Shown here: positions 42,412 to 52,634 of the stretch, piece by piece
Position numbering within the stretch: the first letter of the stretch is position 1
Layout of the letters: each line of letters begins with the position of its first letter
DNA from: Symsagittifera roscoffensis
Lineage: Eukaryota > Xenacoelomorpha > Acoela > Convolutidae
DNA length: 64,000 nt
Reading direction: 5' to 3'
NCBI RefSeq assembly: GCF_963678635.1
Contig: NW_026971689.1
Span: 1-64,000, forward strand
Made by a program: the position numbers and the translations under genes
The notes under the pieces: model-generated
The model's input: only the letters and a program-made list of their open reading frames with translations
Told to the model about the DNA's origin: nothing
The model's database searches: none

Positions 42412-43492
42412 TCAGCCAGTACTCAGTCTATAAAAGCGTCCCTCCTGGTGCACTTCCGTAATCATGAAGAGTCCCCTCCACTTTTTAGGCGCTTTTTCGT
42501 TCCTTTCGGTGGTATAACGTTCTGAAATACCCATACGTAGTCTCCCACCGAGTAAGCTTTCGCACCAGCTGCTTTCTTGTCGAATTTGTTTTCTGCCTTG
42601 CCTGAGCTTGCTGAGTATTTGTCTACACAAGTCGCTCAACTCCTGTTGACGTCTGATCACATACCTCACGTAGACCCGTGGAGACGTTTTCTTTCCCTCA
42701 TACTCTGGGTTGAAAAAGGTTGAGGGCAAGTACTTCTCGTGTCCAGTTAGCATCATGTGTGGACTAAATCCAGTGGTGGAGTGTTGCGTGCTTTTGTAGG
42801 CTCCAAGTACCTGTGGAGGGTATCTGTCCCAATCGGTCATGTACCTGAAACAATAAACTCTCAGCATCGACACCAACGTTCTATTCTGTCTTTCCACTAA
42901 GCCATTCGTCTGGGGATGGTATGTCGTTGAGTGATGTTGAGCAACTTGCGAGCGTCTCATTAGCTCTTTCGTGAGTTCTCCTACGAAAGCTGTTCCATTT
43001 TCCGATTGAAACGTCATCGGACAGCCGTGTCTCGCTATCCACGTATTGATCAGGTGGTCGCACGTCTCTTCCGCCGAGGCAGTTATGCAGGGCACGGCCT
43101 CTGCCTTCTTCGTGAAATGATCTATCATGACCAATACCTGATTATAGCCACTGTCTGTCATGCATGTCTTTTGCTGATCTACCTTCATCACCTCGTTGAA
43201 CTCAGCCGACTCGATCGATTGCAAGGGAAATTGTAATTTGCTTGTATCCTTGACCTGTTGGCATGACAGACATGCTGCTACCCACTTCTCGCATGCCTTT
43301 TTTTATTCCAGGCCACTCAAAGAGCTTCAGGATCCTCTGATACACTTTGTCGATCCCCTGATGGCCCATCTGATCATGCGATCTGAACAAGAGTTCTGTC
43401 TGATAGAGTTGTGGCAACACTATTGCGTTATACTTGTATAGGACTTTGTCTTCATCTCTTCTCTTGCAAGCCACAATCATGTCCTTGCTCAA
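42412..43492 (-). pseudogene. Integrase of G1
   Basis: The 43492-43202 frame holds the zinc-binding N-terminus (HDQMGHQGIDKVYQRI). A one-base change in an A-run (T-run on the + strand near 43300) shifts the frame just before the expected Cys pair. The 43224-42412 frame holds the catalytic core: VMKVDQQKT (first Asp), MTFQSENGTAF (second position, reading Glu instead of the usual Asp of SDNG) and NGLVERQNR (Glu). A C-terminal GPY/F-like module reads KKWRGLFMITEV. It inserts element cDNA into the host genome. The Asp-to-Glu change plus the frameshift make it inactive. Confidence 0.85.
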
Positions 43493-43791
43493 GTATAACC
43501 TTCCCTCTTTCTGAATGAAATACTGTCTCAGGATACGGTAACTGTCTTCCTCGAGGTCTCCTTTATCCGGAGAACCATTCTCGATTCACCTTTTCAGGTT
43601 GCTTGTCATGCGATCATTTCTCTGCGCCCTTAAAAGATCCGATAGTCTGTTTCTCGCCTTCAAGTACGTCTTCATGACCCTCAGATGACTATTCAGCTCA
43701 TTGGGCTGGTGTGTGTCTGCTTCCATGTTAACGCATCAAAACTTCGCCAACGGCTGTGTTTCTTGCTTGAACGGCTGAAGGTCATTCCTGA

Positions 43792-44679
43792 CTACTTCTT
43801 TTGTGGCAACAGACTTATCGAACCTTTCAATACCGCTATTGTTTCCAAATCAGCAGCTGCGTTGTCAAAGACTTTCTCACTCGGTATAAGGTAGCGATCA
43901 CTACCAGGGTCCTGGTACATCTCTCTATCCAGATCCCTTGCACGAGTTTCCACCAGTAGTGTGTGGATAGCTAGTTCGGACAGTTCTGATCCCGAGCTCG
44001 AGTTCCTGTCTGAGTAGATGTCAATGCCTGAGTTTCGGGAGTTGTCATCTGTTGAAGAGGTTGTGATGGAGTCTGCAACCTCCTCCAGATCATGTCTGTG
44101 TCTTTTTCGAATCCATCTGAACTCCCCGGACAAAAGTTTGTTCCCCAGGTCCTGTTTTTCATCAGGAACTTTTTCATGTATCTCAGACTCCCCGGACAAA
44201 CTTCCTTGCCCCGGGTGTTGTTCTTGTTCTCGCTGGCTCTCCTCATTGTTCGTCTCCCCGGACAAACAATCTTGCACAAGGTTTCGTTCTACCTTCACTC
44301 CTTCTTTATCCTGGTCCACCAAGGTCACGGTTTTCCTTCGCGTATTGCTCCCCTGTTCTTTCCGTCCGTACGAAATACTGGTTAAAACCTCATGTGGTAT
44401 TGAGGATACTAGTTGCTGAACTATTGTCCTACAATCCCTCTCGTTCTCTTCGTGTTGTCGTCTGGGCGGCATGATCTTCACCTTCTCCCTGGTTGTTAGT
44501 GATGACACTGCTGCTGTCCACTCGGGGTCATCTCTGGTCACTTCTCTTTCTAACAATCCACCCAGCATCCGCATCACTTGCGGTGTGACCTGCACAGTTT
44601 TATCCAATAATGAGATGCTGTTTATGTTCATGCGAGAGAGTTCTTGCTGGACCAGGTTTGAGCGCAACAACAGATCCAA
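43792..44679 (-). pseudogene. G1 RNase H-integrase linker with a triple 'LSGE' repeat
   Basis: A 295-residue polar, acidic frame separates RNase H from integrase; most Ty3/Gypsy elements have a much shorter link. Three repeats of ~22 residues each contain LSGE (CLSGETNN, SLSGESEIH, LLSGEFRW). At DNA level each carries 'tccccggacaaa' (about 44128, 44191, 44254). The rest is Ser/Asp-rich. Its bounds are set by stops at 44691 and 43792, so it may be an insert in Pol rather than a separate protein. No function is assigned. Confidence 0.55.
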
Positions 44680-44693
44680 GGGGACGGGTCCTC

Positions 44694-45395
44694 CTAGGAT
44701 AGGACCTTTATCTCGGCTGCTTTCTCTACAGGTAACTCAGGGTGTCCTGGATTTGGATGTTCAGACTTGTCCAACCATCTCGTTAAGGGAAGCGCTTCAT
44801 AAATTTCTTTGTCCAGAAACGAAAATCCTTCCTTTATTTCTGCCTGATTGGCTTGCTTCTGCTCCAATCTTTCATTGAACACAGTTTTCTTGCTGAGGCT
44901 GTCAGCATTCTGGTGTTTATCACGCATACTGTGTTCGATTATCATGTGGTAGCCATCCAATATTACTATCCATCTAACAATATAACTCTGATCCATCGAG
45001 TAGGTGTTTAACCAGGATAACGCTCTGTTGTCTACGCGTAACTTAAAGAGAGCGCTCCCCAAGTATGCGCGGTAATTTTCCACAAATGTGATTACTGCAA
45101 ACATTTCTGCTGTTGTTGCACCATATTTCATCTCAGTGTCACTCAAGACCTTGCTGCCGTATGCAATGGGACGGAGAACCGTTCTTCCATTCCAATCTTG
45201 CTCCTGATGCAATATTCTTGAGATGGCTACTACCGATGCGTCTGTGTCAAGAACATACTTGCCCTTTTCTGTAGGCATGCCTAGCACTGGCGCTTCGCAC
45301 AGTTCCCGTTTTGTGTTCTCGAAGGCAACTTTTGCTTCATCTCTCCATTCGAACTTTTTCCCTTTGTTGCTCATCAGCTTCTGCATCGGATACAC
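44694..45395 (-). pseudogene. RNase H domain of G1
   Basis: A 233-residue frame with the Ty3/Gypsy RNase H series: FEWRDEAKVAFENTKREL, VLDTDASVVAISRIL (catalytic Asp in DTDAS), LRPIAYGSKVLSDTEMKYG, EMFAVITFVENYRAYL (catalytic Glu), LRVDNRALSWL (catalytic Asp) and HQNADSLSKK. These motifs are intact. It degrades template RNA during reverse transcription. The C-terminus passes into a Pro/Glu-rich tail before the stop at 44694. Confidence 0.85.
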
Positions 45396-45404
45396 CTTGT
45401 CTGC

Positions 45405-46290
45405 TTATCCTTTTATGAACTCACGGTAGTAGTTGGCAAACCCTAGGAAGCTCAGGAGATGTGTGTCCGTTCTGGGAGCCTTCCATGTCAACACTGCTTC
45501 TACTGTTTCTGGGTCCGGCCTCACACCATGCCTGTACACCATTCTTCCCAGGTACTTGATTGAATCCCTAAGGATTTCACAGTTCGATAGTTTGCACTTC
45601 AACCTGCTCTTTTCATGCATCCAAAGACCTCATCGAGCCCATCAATGTGGTCTTCCAGGGTCGGTGTTGCTATGACTACATCATCCACGTAACTCATCAC
45701 AAGATTCCCGTACTTCTTTGTCACTCTGGTCAAAGCCTGACCCATCAGTCTTTGAAAAGTGGCCGTTGCGTTGCACAAGCCGATTGGCATCCTCTTCCAC
45801 TGGTACAACCCCAACTCACACGCGAATCCGGTCTTTTCTCTATCCTTCTTCCGAAGCGGGACCTGGCAGGAGGCAGAACGCAAGTCAAATGTGGCGAAGA
45901 ACTTGGCATCACCAAGTTTAGAGAGGCTCTCGTCTATTCGCGGTATCGGGTACGTATCTTCTATCGTTACCGCGTTCAAGTAGCGAAAGTCGCAACAAAA
46001 CCTAAGCTGCCCCCTTTCTTTTTCGCCATCATTACCCCGCAAGCCCATGGCAATTTTGAGGGTTTTACCATGTAGCATTTCTTTTTCCGCTCGACACGCT
46101 TCCGATTTATGTGACTTTATTCGTCTTGCGCCTTCCCTATGGGGAACGGCGCCCTCCTCGAGTTCGATTTCTTATTCCACGAAATTACAGCAACCGATAT
46201 CCGCCTTATGTCTTGAAAATACGTCCGCGTTCCGATTTAAAACCTCCTGTAGTAACTCGAAGACTCCCTCGCCTATTTTCCCTTTTAGGT
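45405..46290 (-). pseudogene. Reverse transcriptase of G1
   Basis: The main frame (46078-45599) contains RFCCDFRYLNAVTIED, motif A FATFDLRSASCQVPL, QWKRMPIGLCNATATFQ, and motif C MSYVDDVVIAT. The thumb (LGRMVYRHGVRPDP, SFLGFANYYREFIKG) is in the 45620-45405 frame after a frameshift. YVDD rather than YIDD is common in this superfamily. The catalytic motifs are intact, but the coding frame is not. Confidence 0.85.
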
Positions 46291-46293
46291 ATT

Positions 46294-47490
46294 CTATCTC
46301 TGGCAAAACCAGCTTGTCAGACTCCAATTCATATAACGAGGGGCGTTCGAGTGTCGGAATCCGGAAGTGTCGGAATTCATTGAAAACAATTTATGAATAG
46401 ATTTTAATTCATTATTTCTTTTTAAAGTTTTATCTTTATTGGCATGATAAGAACATTCTTTCACACTAAATTTCTTCAAGTTCTGTGTCTCTTCATAGTC
46501 GGTCTTCATCGGTAAAGCGTAACCAAGCTTCTTTCCACGCTGGATTGAAAACGTGGTGTCCAGTTTGTTCAATAGCACACTGACACACAGTCCGTTTCGC
46601 GTTACCGAGAAGCTCCGGCCTAAAATCACCGAACTCTGACTATTTGGACTCGGTACTAAACAAACCTGTTTACTATAGCTTAACGAAATTAAATTTCTCA
46701 TTCTAAAAATTGCTACCACAGCCTGCCCTGGCTGTAAATTTACTTTTCTGTCTAAAAAAATTGTTACCTTGTTTTCGTCTGTTAGCCTCCTTTTAATTGG
46801 TTTCTTAACATACTTCCAGTCCGGGTTCCTAATCTCTATTAGACGGTTGTCCAAGTCGATCATCACGTCAAAATTCCTGACGAAATCTCTGCCCAAGATG
46901 AATTGGTCGGCGTCGTCCAAATTCTCTACCACCAGGAAGCTCATCCATAGATCTCGTCCTCCCATGTGGAGAACTGTTATCGGCGTTCTTCCGGCTACGT
47001 AAATCGCTCCTCGACTGGCGGCGGCCAGTGGGAGATTCATCGGATATAGATCTTCCCTCGTGAAGCCCATTCTTTCCCAAGTTTTTATCGGCATCACACT
47101 CACTACCGCTCCTGTGTACAGGAGCCATGTGACTCCAATTTTCTTTCCGTTGGTGTCGAGCAGATGTGCGGTAACATCTGCTTCGTACCCAATGTGTACT
47201 GCGTCTTGTTCCATCATAGCGCCATGGCCTATCCGCCGGACTTTGAGTTCATCCTCACCCAAATGGATCTGCCCTATTTGGTCAATATCTATTGTCACAT
47301 AAGTCCAAGTGTAGATACTGCTTCCATCCACGTTCAGCATCACTTGATACGGCCCATAGACTTCCACGTAGCGCCCATGGAGCTTCTTTATGCGAGGGAC
47401 ACCCGTTGTTAGTAGTGCTCGCACCTCTCTTGACTCAGTGCGTGGCTCCACCTGCCTCAGATAATCTGCATATGTGTCCAATTGCATCAA
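46294..47490 (-). pseudogene. Aspartic protease region of G1
   Basis: The ATG is at 47487. The frame carries an N-terminal strand-rich part (LHGRYVEVYGPYQVMLNVDG), the protease motif VTWLLYTGAVVSVMP and, ~75 residues later, DADQFILGRDFVRNFDVMIDL, the second half of the fold. The catalytic Asp is replaced: YTGA where G2 keeps DTGA. The last ~150 residues lead toward RT, and the frame is lost near 46350. This protease would process the polyprotein; here it is inactive. Confidence 0.8.
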
Positions 47491-47506
47491 AGTGAACTCC
47501 GATGGT

Positions 47507-48990
47507 TCACTCAGATTTCTGGTGTCCTGCTACCGAGGTTATTGACTGTATTTTGCATCCTTGCGGCACCATGCCGAACCTCTGACCGGAGATCACATTA
47601 CGTTTCATGCTCAAACTGCTTGGTGCCTTTTTCTCTTCGACTTCTGTCGCCTGGAAGGTATCCAGCTTCTCCTGTAGTTTCTCATTCTCCAGTTCGAGCT
47701 TCACTTCTGTTCGATATCTTTTGTCACCAGTTCCTGCTGCACTCTATTTAGAGCATCCCTCGCGGCTGTCCTATAATCAATCTTGAAGTCATCGACCGCA
47801 GTCACTGGTCCCGGTTCACATGTCTTTTCAGTTACAGCTTGCATTTTCTTCGTCGCCAGCTCTTGTGGTTTGTCTTTTCTGCGCGCCTCCGCTTCACTCA
47901 ACAGTCGAGCCTTGCTGGCTTTCACTCCTGATAAAGCTTCCTCATGGCTTGGATGCCTGATGTCTGCCACTGCATCCCAGAATTGCGGACAATCTGATTT
48001 AAAATGACCTTCCAAGTTCCAAAAGAAACACCTCGGTCCGAACTTTGCAATTACTCCTCTCATGAAATCCCCATGGTCAACTTCTGTTGCATCTTCGTCC
48101 TCGAGGCTAAAGCCTATTGCTTTCAAGCCTTGTTTGTAAGTTGGGAATGCTGACACATGATGGTCCGTTGAACTGCAATTGGCACAAGAGCGCCTCCTGT
48201 CTATATCATCCCTCGGTTTGTACCAGTTGTTCCCTTGGTTTGCTGGTCCGGTGTTAAATTTACCATAATTGTTCTTATGATACCCAGATCTCGAAGGAGG
48301 TTTCAGCGAAAGACATTCTTTTGACTTGAGCCTCAACTCCTCTGGTGTTGGCGCATTGGTTGATAGTGGTGAGTAATGCGTCGCTAGCATTGTTCGAAGT
48401 TCATCATTCTTCACACCATCGATGAATTTCGAGGCTACTGCCAGAATCATCCTTCTGTTTGACTCATCCGGTTGGCTGCGTCTTCTCAGCATTTCCAAGT
48501 CGTCCAGGAACTTGTCTATCGTTTCATCTTCTCGTTGCTTCCGTTTCTCGAAGCGCGTCATTGCGTGGTGCTCCAGCACCCCTGATCCAAAACGATTTAA
48601 TAAGATTTCGAAGATTTTCTCAGCTGTGTCTCGCCAATATTGCTTCTTGGCCATGACGCAGTTCAGGGCGGTCCCTTCCAATTTACTGGTGAGCGCACTG
48701 CATTCATGTCTTTCCGATAAATCCTCTTCATCGAAATACAGTTTCATTACCTCTATCCAGGTATGAATACAGCCATCAGATTCGTCCTTGTAGCATCTTG
48801 GTTTCTTAAAGACTCTTCTGGACTTCTCACTGCGTATATTGGTTCTGGATAACCCCGTCAGGAATGTCTCCAAAGACCTGTTCAGGGGTTAAGAGGCTCT
48901 GGCAATTGCCGTAGCATCTCTCGAGTGCCCCGCCTGAGTGTCATCACACCTTGTTAAGGGCTCTGTATTCAGTGCATCCCTGCAATCTGA
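47507..48990 (-). pseudogene. Gag of G1, N-terminally deleted
   Basis: The frame 48873-47701 has a capsid-like helical region (LEGTALNCVMAKKQYWRD, FEKRKQREDETIDKFLDD), then CANCSSTDHHVSAFPTY and CFFWNLEGHFKSDC, two degenerate zinc knuckles, and a coiled-coil end. It opens without ATG. Upstream (to ~48990) is Gag sequence with a stop. A 1-nt deletion near 47704 shifts to a second frame ending at 47507. The Gag N-terminus seen in G2 (59758-61360) is deleted. Confidence 0.8.
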
Positions 48991-48995
48991 ATCGC

Positions 48996-50229
48996 TTTAG
49001 TTGAAAAACTTTGCCAAAAACTATGATACCTGGACCCCTCCGGATTGATGAAACCACTGAATCGCACACGTTAGGTTCGATTTCTCTGTAACCCGGAAGA
49101 CTTTCGGGAAACGGTTTTTAGAACATGTAGATTCACTAGTGGAAATTGTCCGAACAACTAATTTTACTTTTCTAACTCAAAAAATTCGAAAAAATTTTTC
49201 TGAATTTACAGTGGTTTTTGGTACCAAAATAGTTCCAACTACTTCGGTTCTACCTACTATAGTAGTGCAATTACGATGTAACGCACTAATTTAGCGCTTT
49301 TGTCCGTTTCAAAAAATATCGATATGTCAAAAATCGCGATTTGTGGGGGGATCAAAATATCGCTATTAATTAATATGGGCTATATAGGTAATAATATTAG
49401 TATACTCTACCCCTCTGGGTTTGTTCAATATCCGAATTAAGGTGCTTAACTCAGATATTCGCAGTTCGGTGAAGGGTCGCTACAGTGCAGCACTGTCGAG
49501 CCCCCCACAGATTAGTTTTTATTTTTCGTACCAAAAGGGATACAAAACTTGTTAGCGATACCCAACAGTCGATTGTTGTTGTCGTTGAGCCTCTTTTTGT
49601 TGCTCCTTGTACTGCTTGCCAGATAAGTCTTCCCAAGACCCCTCCGGATTGAGCGCAAATCAGCAGACCCTTCCGGATTGAGCGTAAACTAACATTAACG
49701 TGCTTAAATACTCCAACAACACTACAATACAAAAACGGGCTACAAAAATGATCGTAACAATCCTGACTGATATAAATGCCTGTAACAACATTATATCTAT
49801 CAACAACAAACCGGAGGGTCGGATCACATCTTGTCTGGGGGATGCTTTCTACTGATTTTTTACTTTCTTACTGTTTTTGGTTTTTTCGGATATTTTTTTA
49901 GGTTTTTTGTTTTTCTTGGATACTATGCTACTTTTTGTTTGGTTTTTTATCTATCAATAAGTGTTGTGGTCACAGACCTCTCAGGGAACGAGTGGATGGC
50001 CGATCCCACCACCCTTCCTGGTTCGTGACTTTTTGGTCTTAACCTGGTTAAAAAGCTATTCACGGTAATCCGGAAGGCTTCCGCGTTCTGAACTACCCTT
50101 CCGCCCCGACGGTTTTGGCCTAATAAGTGCGTTAATGTGAGCATCCCCTCGGTGCGGAGTGCTCGTTAACGGTTCTGCCGGTCATGATGTTAAAAAGAAT
50201 ATCACCCAGGAGTGCCATAAAAACATCTA
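48996..50229 (-). other. G1 leader, 3' part deleted
   Basis: About 1.2 kb that match 56844-58190 of G2 in reverse complement. It includes several copies of the ACCCCTCCGGATT motif (reverse of AATCCGGAGGGGT) near 49033 and 49640. A TGGCACTCCTGGGTGA lies 12 nt past the LTR and could serve as a primer-binding site, but G2 reads TGCCGCTCCTGGGTG there, so this is unproven. No ORF is seen. Confidence 0.65.
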
Positions 50230-51133
50230 TGTAACATTCGCCCGGAAGTTACATATCGACGGAAAACAATGCTAGATCCTAAGACGACTAGCCAACATCT
50301 AATCAGTGCTTTACATGTTTTTCACCGTCTCTACCAAAGCCAGTTCTTTTGGTGGACTTTCTAACATCGGGTCGACAAAAACGTTACTGTTCCTCGGCTT
50401 CGACCAGAACGCTCAAATTAACTTGGTTACATGCAAAATCAGTGAGCTCATGGCTGGGTCTCAGAATCCCAGACCACGAGGTCACTCCCAAAATCAGTGC
50501 TACTACTGTCTATTGAATTATGATTGTTTTTGCTCAGTAGATAAAAATCATCATCTCCATCGAAGATGGATCAACCGTTTCCCCCAACTCCTAGCTTCTC
50601 ATCCTAGCAACATGAATTCAGATGTTAAATAAATTCAATTCAGGACATAATAGGGAAGCTAAAAATTTTATTCAAAATGCTATGAGTTTCAGTCACGAGA
50701 CCCCTCCGGATTCTTCAATCCGGGGAAATAAGACCTCTAATTTCCTTCCGGAAGGCTATGTTCTACCCTTCACCGTTGTCCGTAACGGCCTTGCAACTAT
50801 TGTAGCGACACGATAGTTGCAACCCGGAACGGTCTCTGGTATTTCTGCTCGTCTCTAATTCCGATTCTAAGCTTTTCCGTTGTTATAGTCGCAACTACTG
50901 TTGTTGTTGTGTTTTATTTCGGTTTTTCTGCCAAAATGGCCGTTTCTGACGCTTCTCAGAAATATGACGTCATACTTCGAAAATGTAAAAACTTGAAACA
51001 CCAGAATATTCTAGTCTTCACAGTTTGGCTAATCGTTCCAATAACACCGCTTGTCCTTCAAAACTGCTAATTCGGAAGGTTAGCTGCTAAAATTTTGAAT
51101 CTGCTTTTTCGTCCATTCTGGTCGAATAACACA
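50230..51133 (-). repeat. G1 5' LTR (904 bp)
   Basis: It runs from TGTGTTATTCG (51133, reverse strand) to CGAATGTTACA (50230). It contains TGACGTCA (50965-50972), a CCAAAATGGC element (about 50931-50942), a hairpin TTGCAACTAT/ATAGTTGCAA (50791-50800 and 50813-50822) and the CCCCTCCGGATT...AATCCGGGG hairpin near 50701. It is homologous to 55934-56843 and 31997-32672. Confidence 0.9.
50965..50972. promoter_or_regulatory. CRE-like TGACGTCA in the G1 LTR
   Basis: This perfect palindrome is the consensus for CREB/ATF-type factors. It sits in the U3 part of the LTR and is conserved in G2 (56104-56111). Beside it lies a palindromic GCCAAAATGGC-type element that resembles a YY1 site. Function is inferred from motif and position only. 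Confidence 0.5.
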
Positions 51134-51470
51134 ATCTTTTGGTTTTGCTAGAAGGGAGTCTGTAGAAAGAGGTCTGACGAAAGGAAATTGGGTTCTGACG
51201 TGATTTTTGATATTTTCATTGGTTTTGAAACTTTCCCACCAGTCACACTCCCACACTTCTTCCACTTTGTATCCTTTCTCTTTAATGTATTCTCGTCGCA
51301 TATCATCCATCTCTCTCTTCTTGTTTCCTCGCACAAAATTCTGTTTTGTTAAGGAGAGACGAGCCTCTTGACAGTAAGAGAAGTGGTAAAAACATCCCAT
51401 TGTTTCGAATACTGTTTTACAGTGATCGCAGTAACCATCAACATTAAAACAGTCGATTTTTTTCTGTTTT
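51134..51470 (-). pseudogene. polB: polB internal fragment on the far side of G1
   Basis: The - strand frame reads YCDHCKTVFE, MGCFYHFSYCQEARLSL, VRGNKKREMDDMRREYIKEKGYKVEEVWECDWW and ends at LLAKPKD where G1 begins. The next residues (GSLFGYVQCD) are at 31993. It belongs to the exonuclease-to-palm part of pPolB. The polB N-terminus is missing: at ~51470 the sequence changes to the penton-like gene on the other strand. Confidence 0.8.
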
Positions 51471-52240
51471 CCAGATGGAATAGTCTTAGTTCTTTTACAA
51501 AATTTCTACCTGAACAAATACAATTGAAAGGAGAATGGGTGGTTGCTAAATCAGAAATATCATACCCTTCTTTCTCAAAATGTTACAGAGGGAAATTTTA
51601 CATTCGTAGATGATAGAGAAAGTTCTGAGGAGAGAAGAAAGATTGTACCACTGAACATTGAACCAGGGTTGTATCCAAGTATTGTTGATAAAGTTTTAGC
51701 CTTGAAAAATAATTTAAAACGTCTAGGTGCTCAAGTTTTCGAATATAACGGAAACTATGTTTCAGGAGATAAAATTACACAAAATTTCGTCGTTCAATTA
51801 CCTGAGAGTCAAGCAGTATTTATAGTTCAGAGTGCTGATTTGAGTCACATTTTTAATTGTGATTTAGAACAAAATCAAACAGGGATTATAATGAAAAGAA
51901 AATGCCCACATTATCCCCAGTATTCTTACGACATTATAAGAATACATTCCCTAATGATATATAGTGATTTTATAGAATATAACATAGTCGGTGATACAAA
52001 AACTCCTTTTTTTGCTTGTATTCTTTTTATCTCCAAAGTGAAGAGTGGATAAATATTTTCTACAGGACAGTACATGAATTATCAATCTTTTACAAGCTTA
52101 CAGTTTGTTGAAATTGTTGAAAAATTCTTTCCGTATCATCAAATTAGAACTAAGAGATAGTACATGCGAAAAAATTCTTTTTGTATCCGTAGGAATTACC
52201 CGAGTTGTTCTCTTGTTTCGCAAGATTTCGAATAATCTTT
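51471..52240 (+). pseudogene. Penton-like minor capsid protein, copy 1
   Basis: The reading starts mid-protein at WNSLSSFTKFLPEQIQLKG (frame to 51613), shifts near 51570 to the frame of NVTEGNFTFVDDRESSEERRK, and continues through YDIIRIHSLMIYSDFIEYNIVGD. It shifts again near 52050 and ends about 52240 (FVSVGITRVVLLFRKISNN). The family has a conserved RIHSLMIY...IEYNIVGDT block and stands next to the F54H12.2-type capsid gene in related elements. A single jelly-roll penton/vertex role is inferred from that context. The N-terminal ~25 residues are absent because polB sequence abuts at ~51470. Confidence 0.7.
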
Positions 52241-52262
52241 TTTAATTTAAACTTCATACGAA

Positions 52263-52634
52263 ATGGTTGCTCAAAACTCAGCAGATTTCCCTATTTTTGA
52301 GGACATGCAAGACAACGTGGAAGAGGTTTTAGAGCGCTTGCAGAAACTCTTGGGAGAACTGCAATCCCCTTTGTTAAAAATATATAGTCCCAGCTGCGAA
52401 AAGAATTGGGGCAGATTTGTTTTAAATCGCTGCTCAAGAGATTGGGGAAGTTGTTAGTGGACGTAAAAAACTCGAAACGATTGCCAAAGATGTGGGAACA
52501 AAAACAGTTCGGAAACAATTGGGAGGTGAAAAAAGAAGTCCAAGTGTAAAACTAATAGAACCAGATCCAATTCTCGAAAACGTAGATCGAAAAACAGTCA
52601 CTCTCGCAAAGACATTTTTGACAATATAAAATGA
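52263..52634 (+). pseudogene. Small basic virion-associated protein, copy 1
   Basis: An ATG at 52263 opens a 64-codon frame, but the recognisable protein is spread over three frames. ARQRGRGFRALAETLGRTA is followed by a mid part with SGRKKLETIAKDVG and a Lys/Arg-rich end SRKDIFDNIK whose TGA overlaps the capsid ATG. Related elements encode a small protein here with a hydrophobic middle and a basic tail ending in a DIF motif, just before the capsid gene. A DNA-condensing or membrane-active role, like adenovirus core or minor proteins, is inference. Frameshifts occur in both copies. Confidence 0.55.

Larger units (their letters stand above)
31997..51133 (-). mobile_element. G1: 19.1 kb giant LTR retrotransposon with extra enzymatic domains
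   Basis: Ends are exact. On the + strand the left end is ATC|TGTAACATTCG (31994-32007) and the right end is CGAATAACACA|ATC (51123-51136). That gives a 3-bp ATC target duplication inside a polB codon series that reads through once G1 is removed (KPKD...GSLFGY). Order on the - strand: 5' LTR (904 bp), leader, Gag, protease, RT, RNase H, linker, integrase, acidic tail, macro domain, basic/coiled segment, SGNH hydrolase, about 6 kb of unknown coding sequence, and a 3' LTR lacking its first ~230 bp. GC content is visibly higher than in the flanking AT-rich elements. About twenty frameshifts or stops make this copy dead. A 3.2 kb deletion (judged against G2) removed part of the leader and the Gag N-terminus. 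Confidence 0.9.

Noticed and set aside
50230-50260. Firm primer-binding site beside the G1 LTR
   Set aside because: The best TGG-starting candidate is 12 nt from the LTR and is not conserved in G2, so no tRNA primer can be named.
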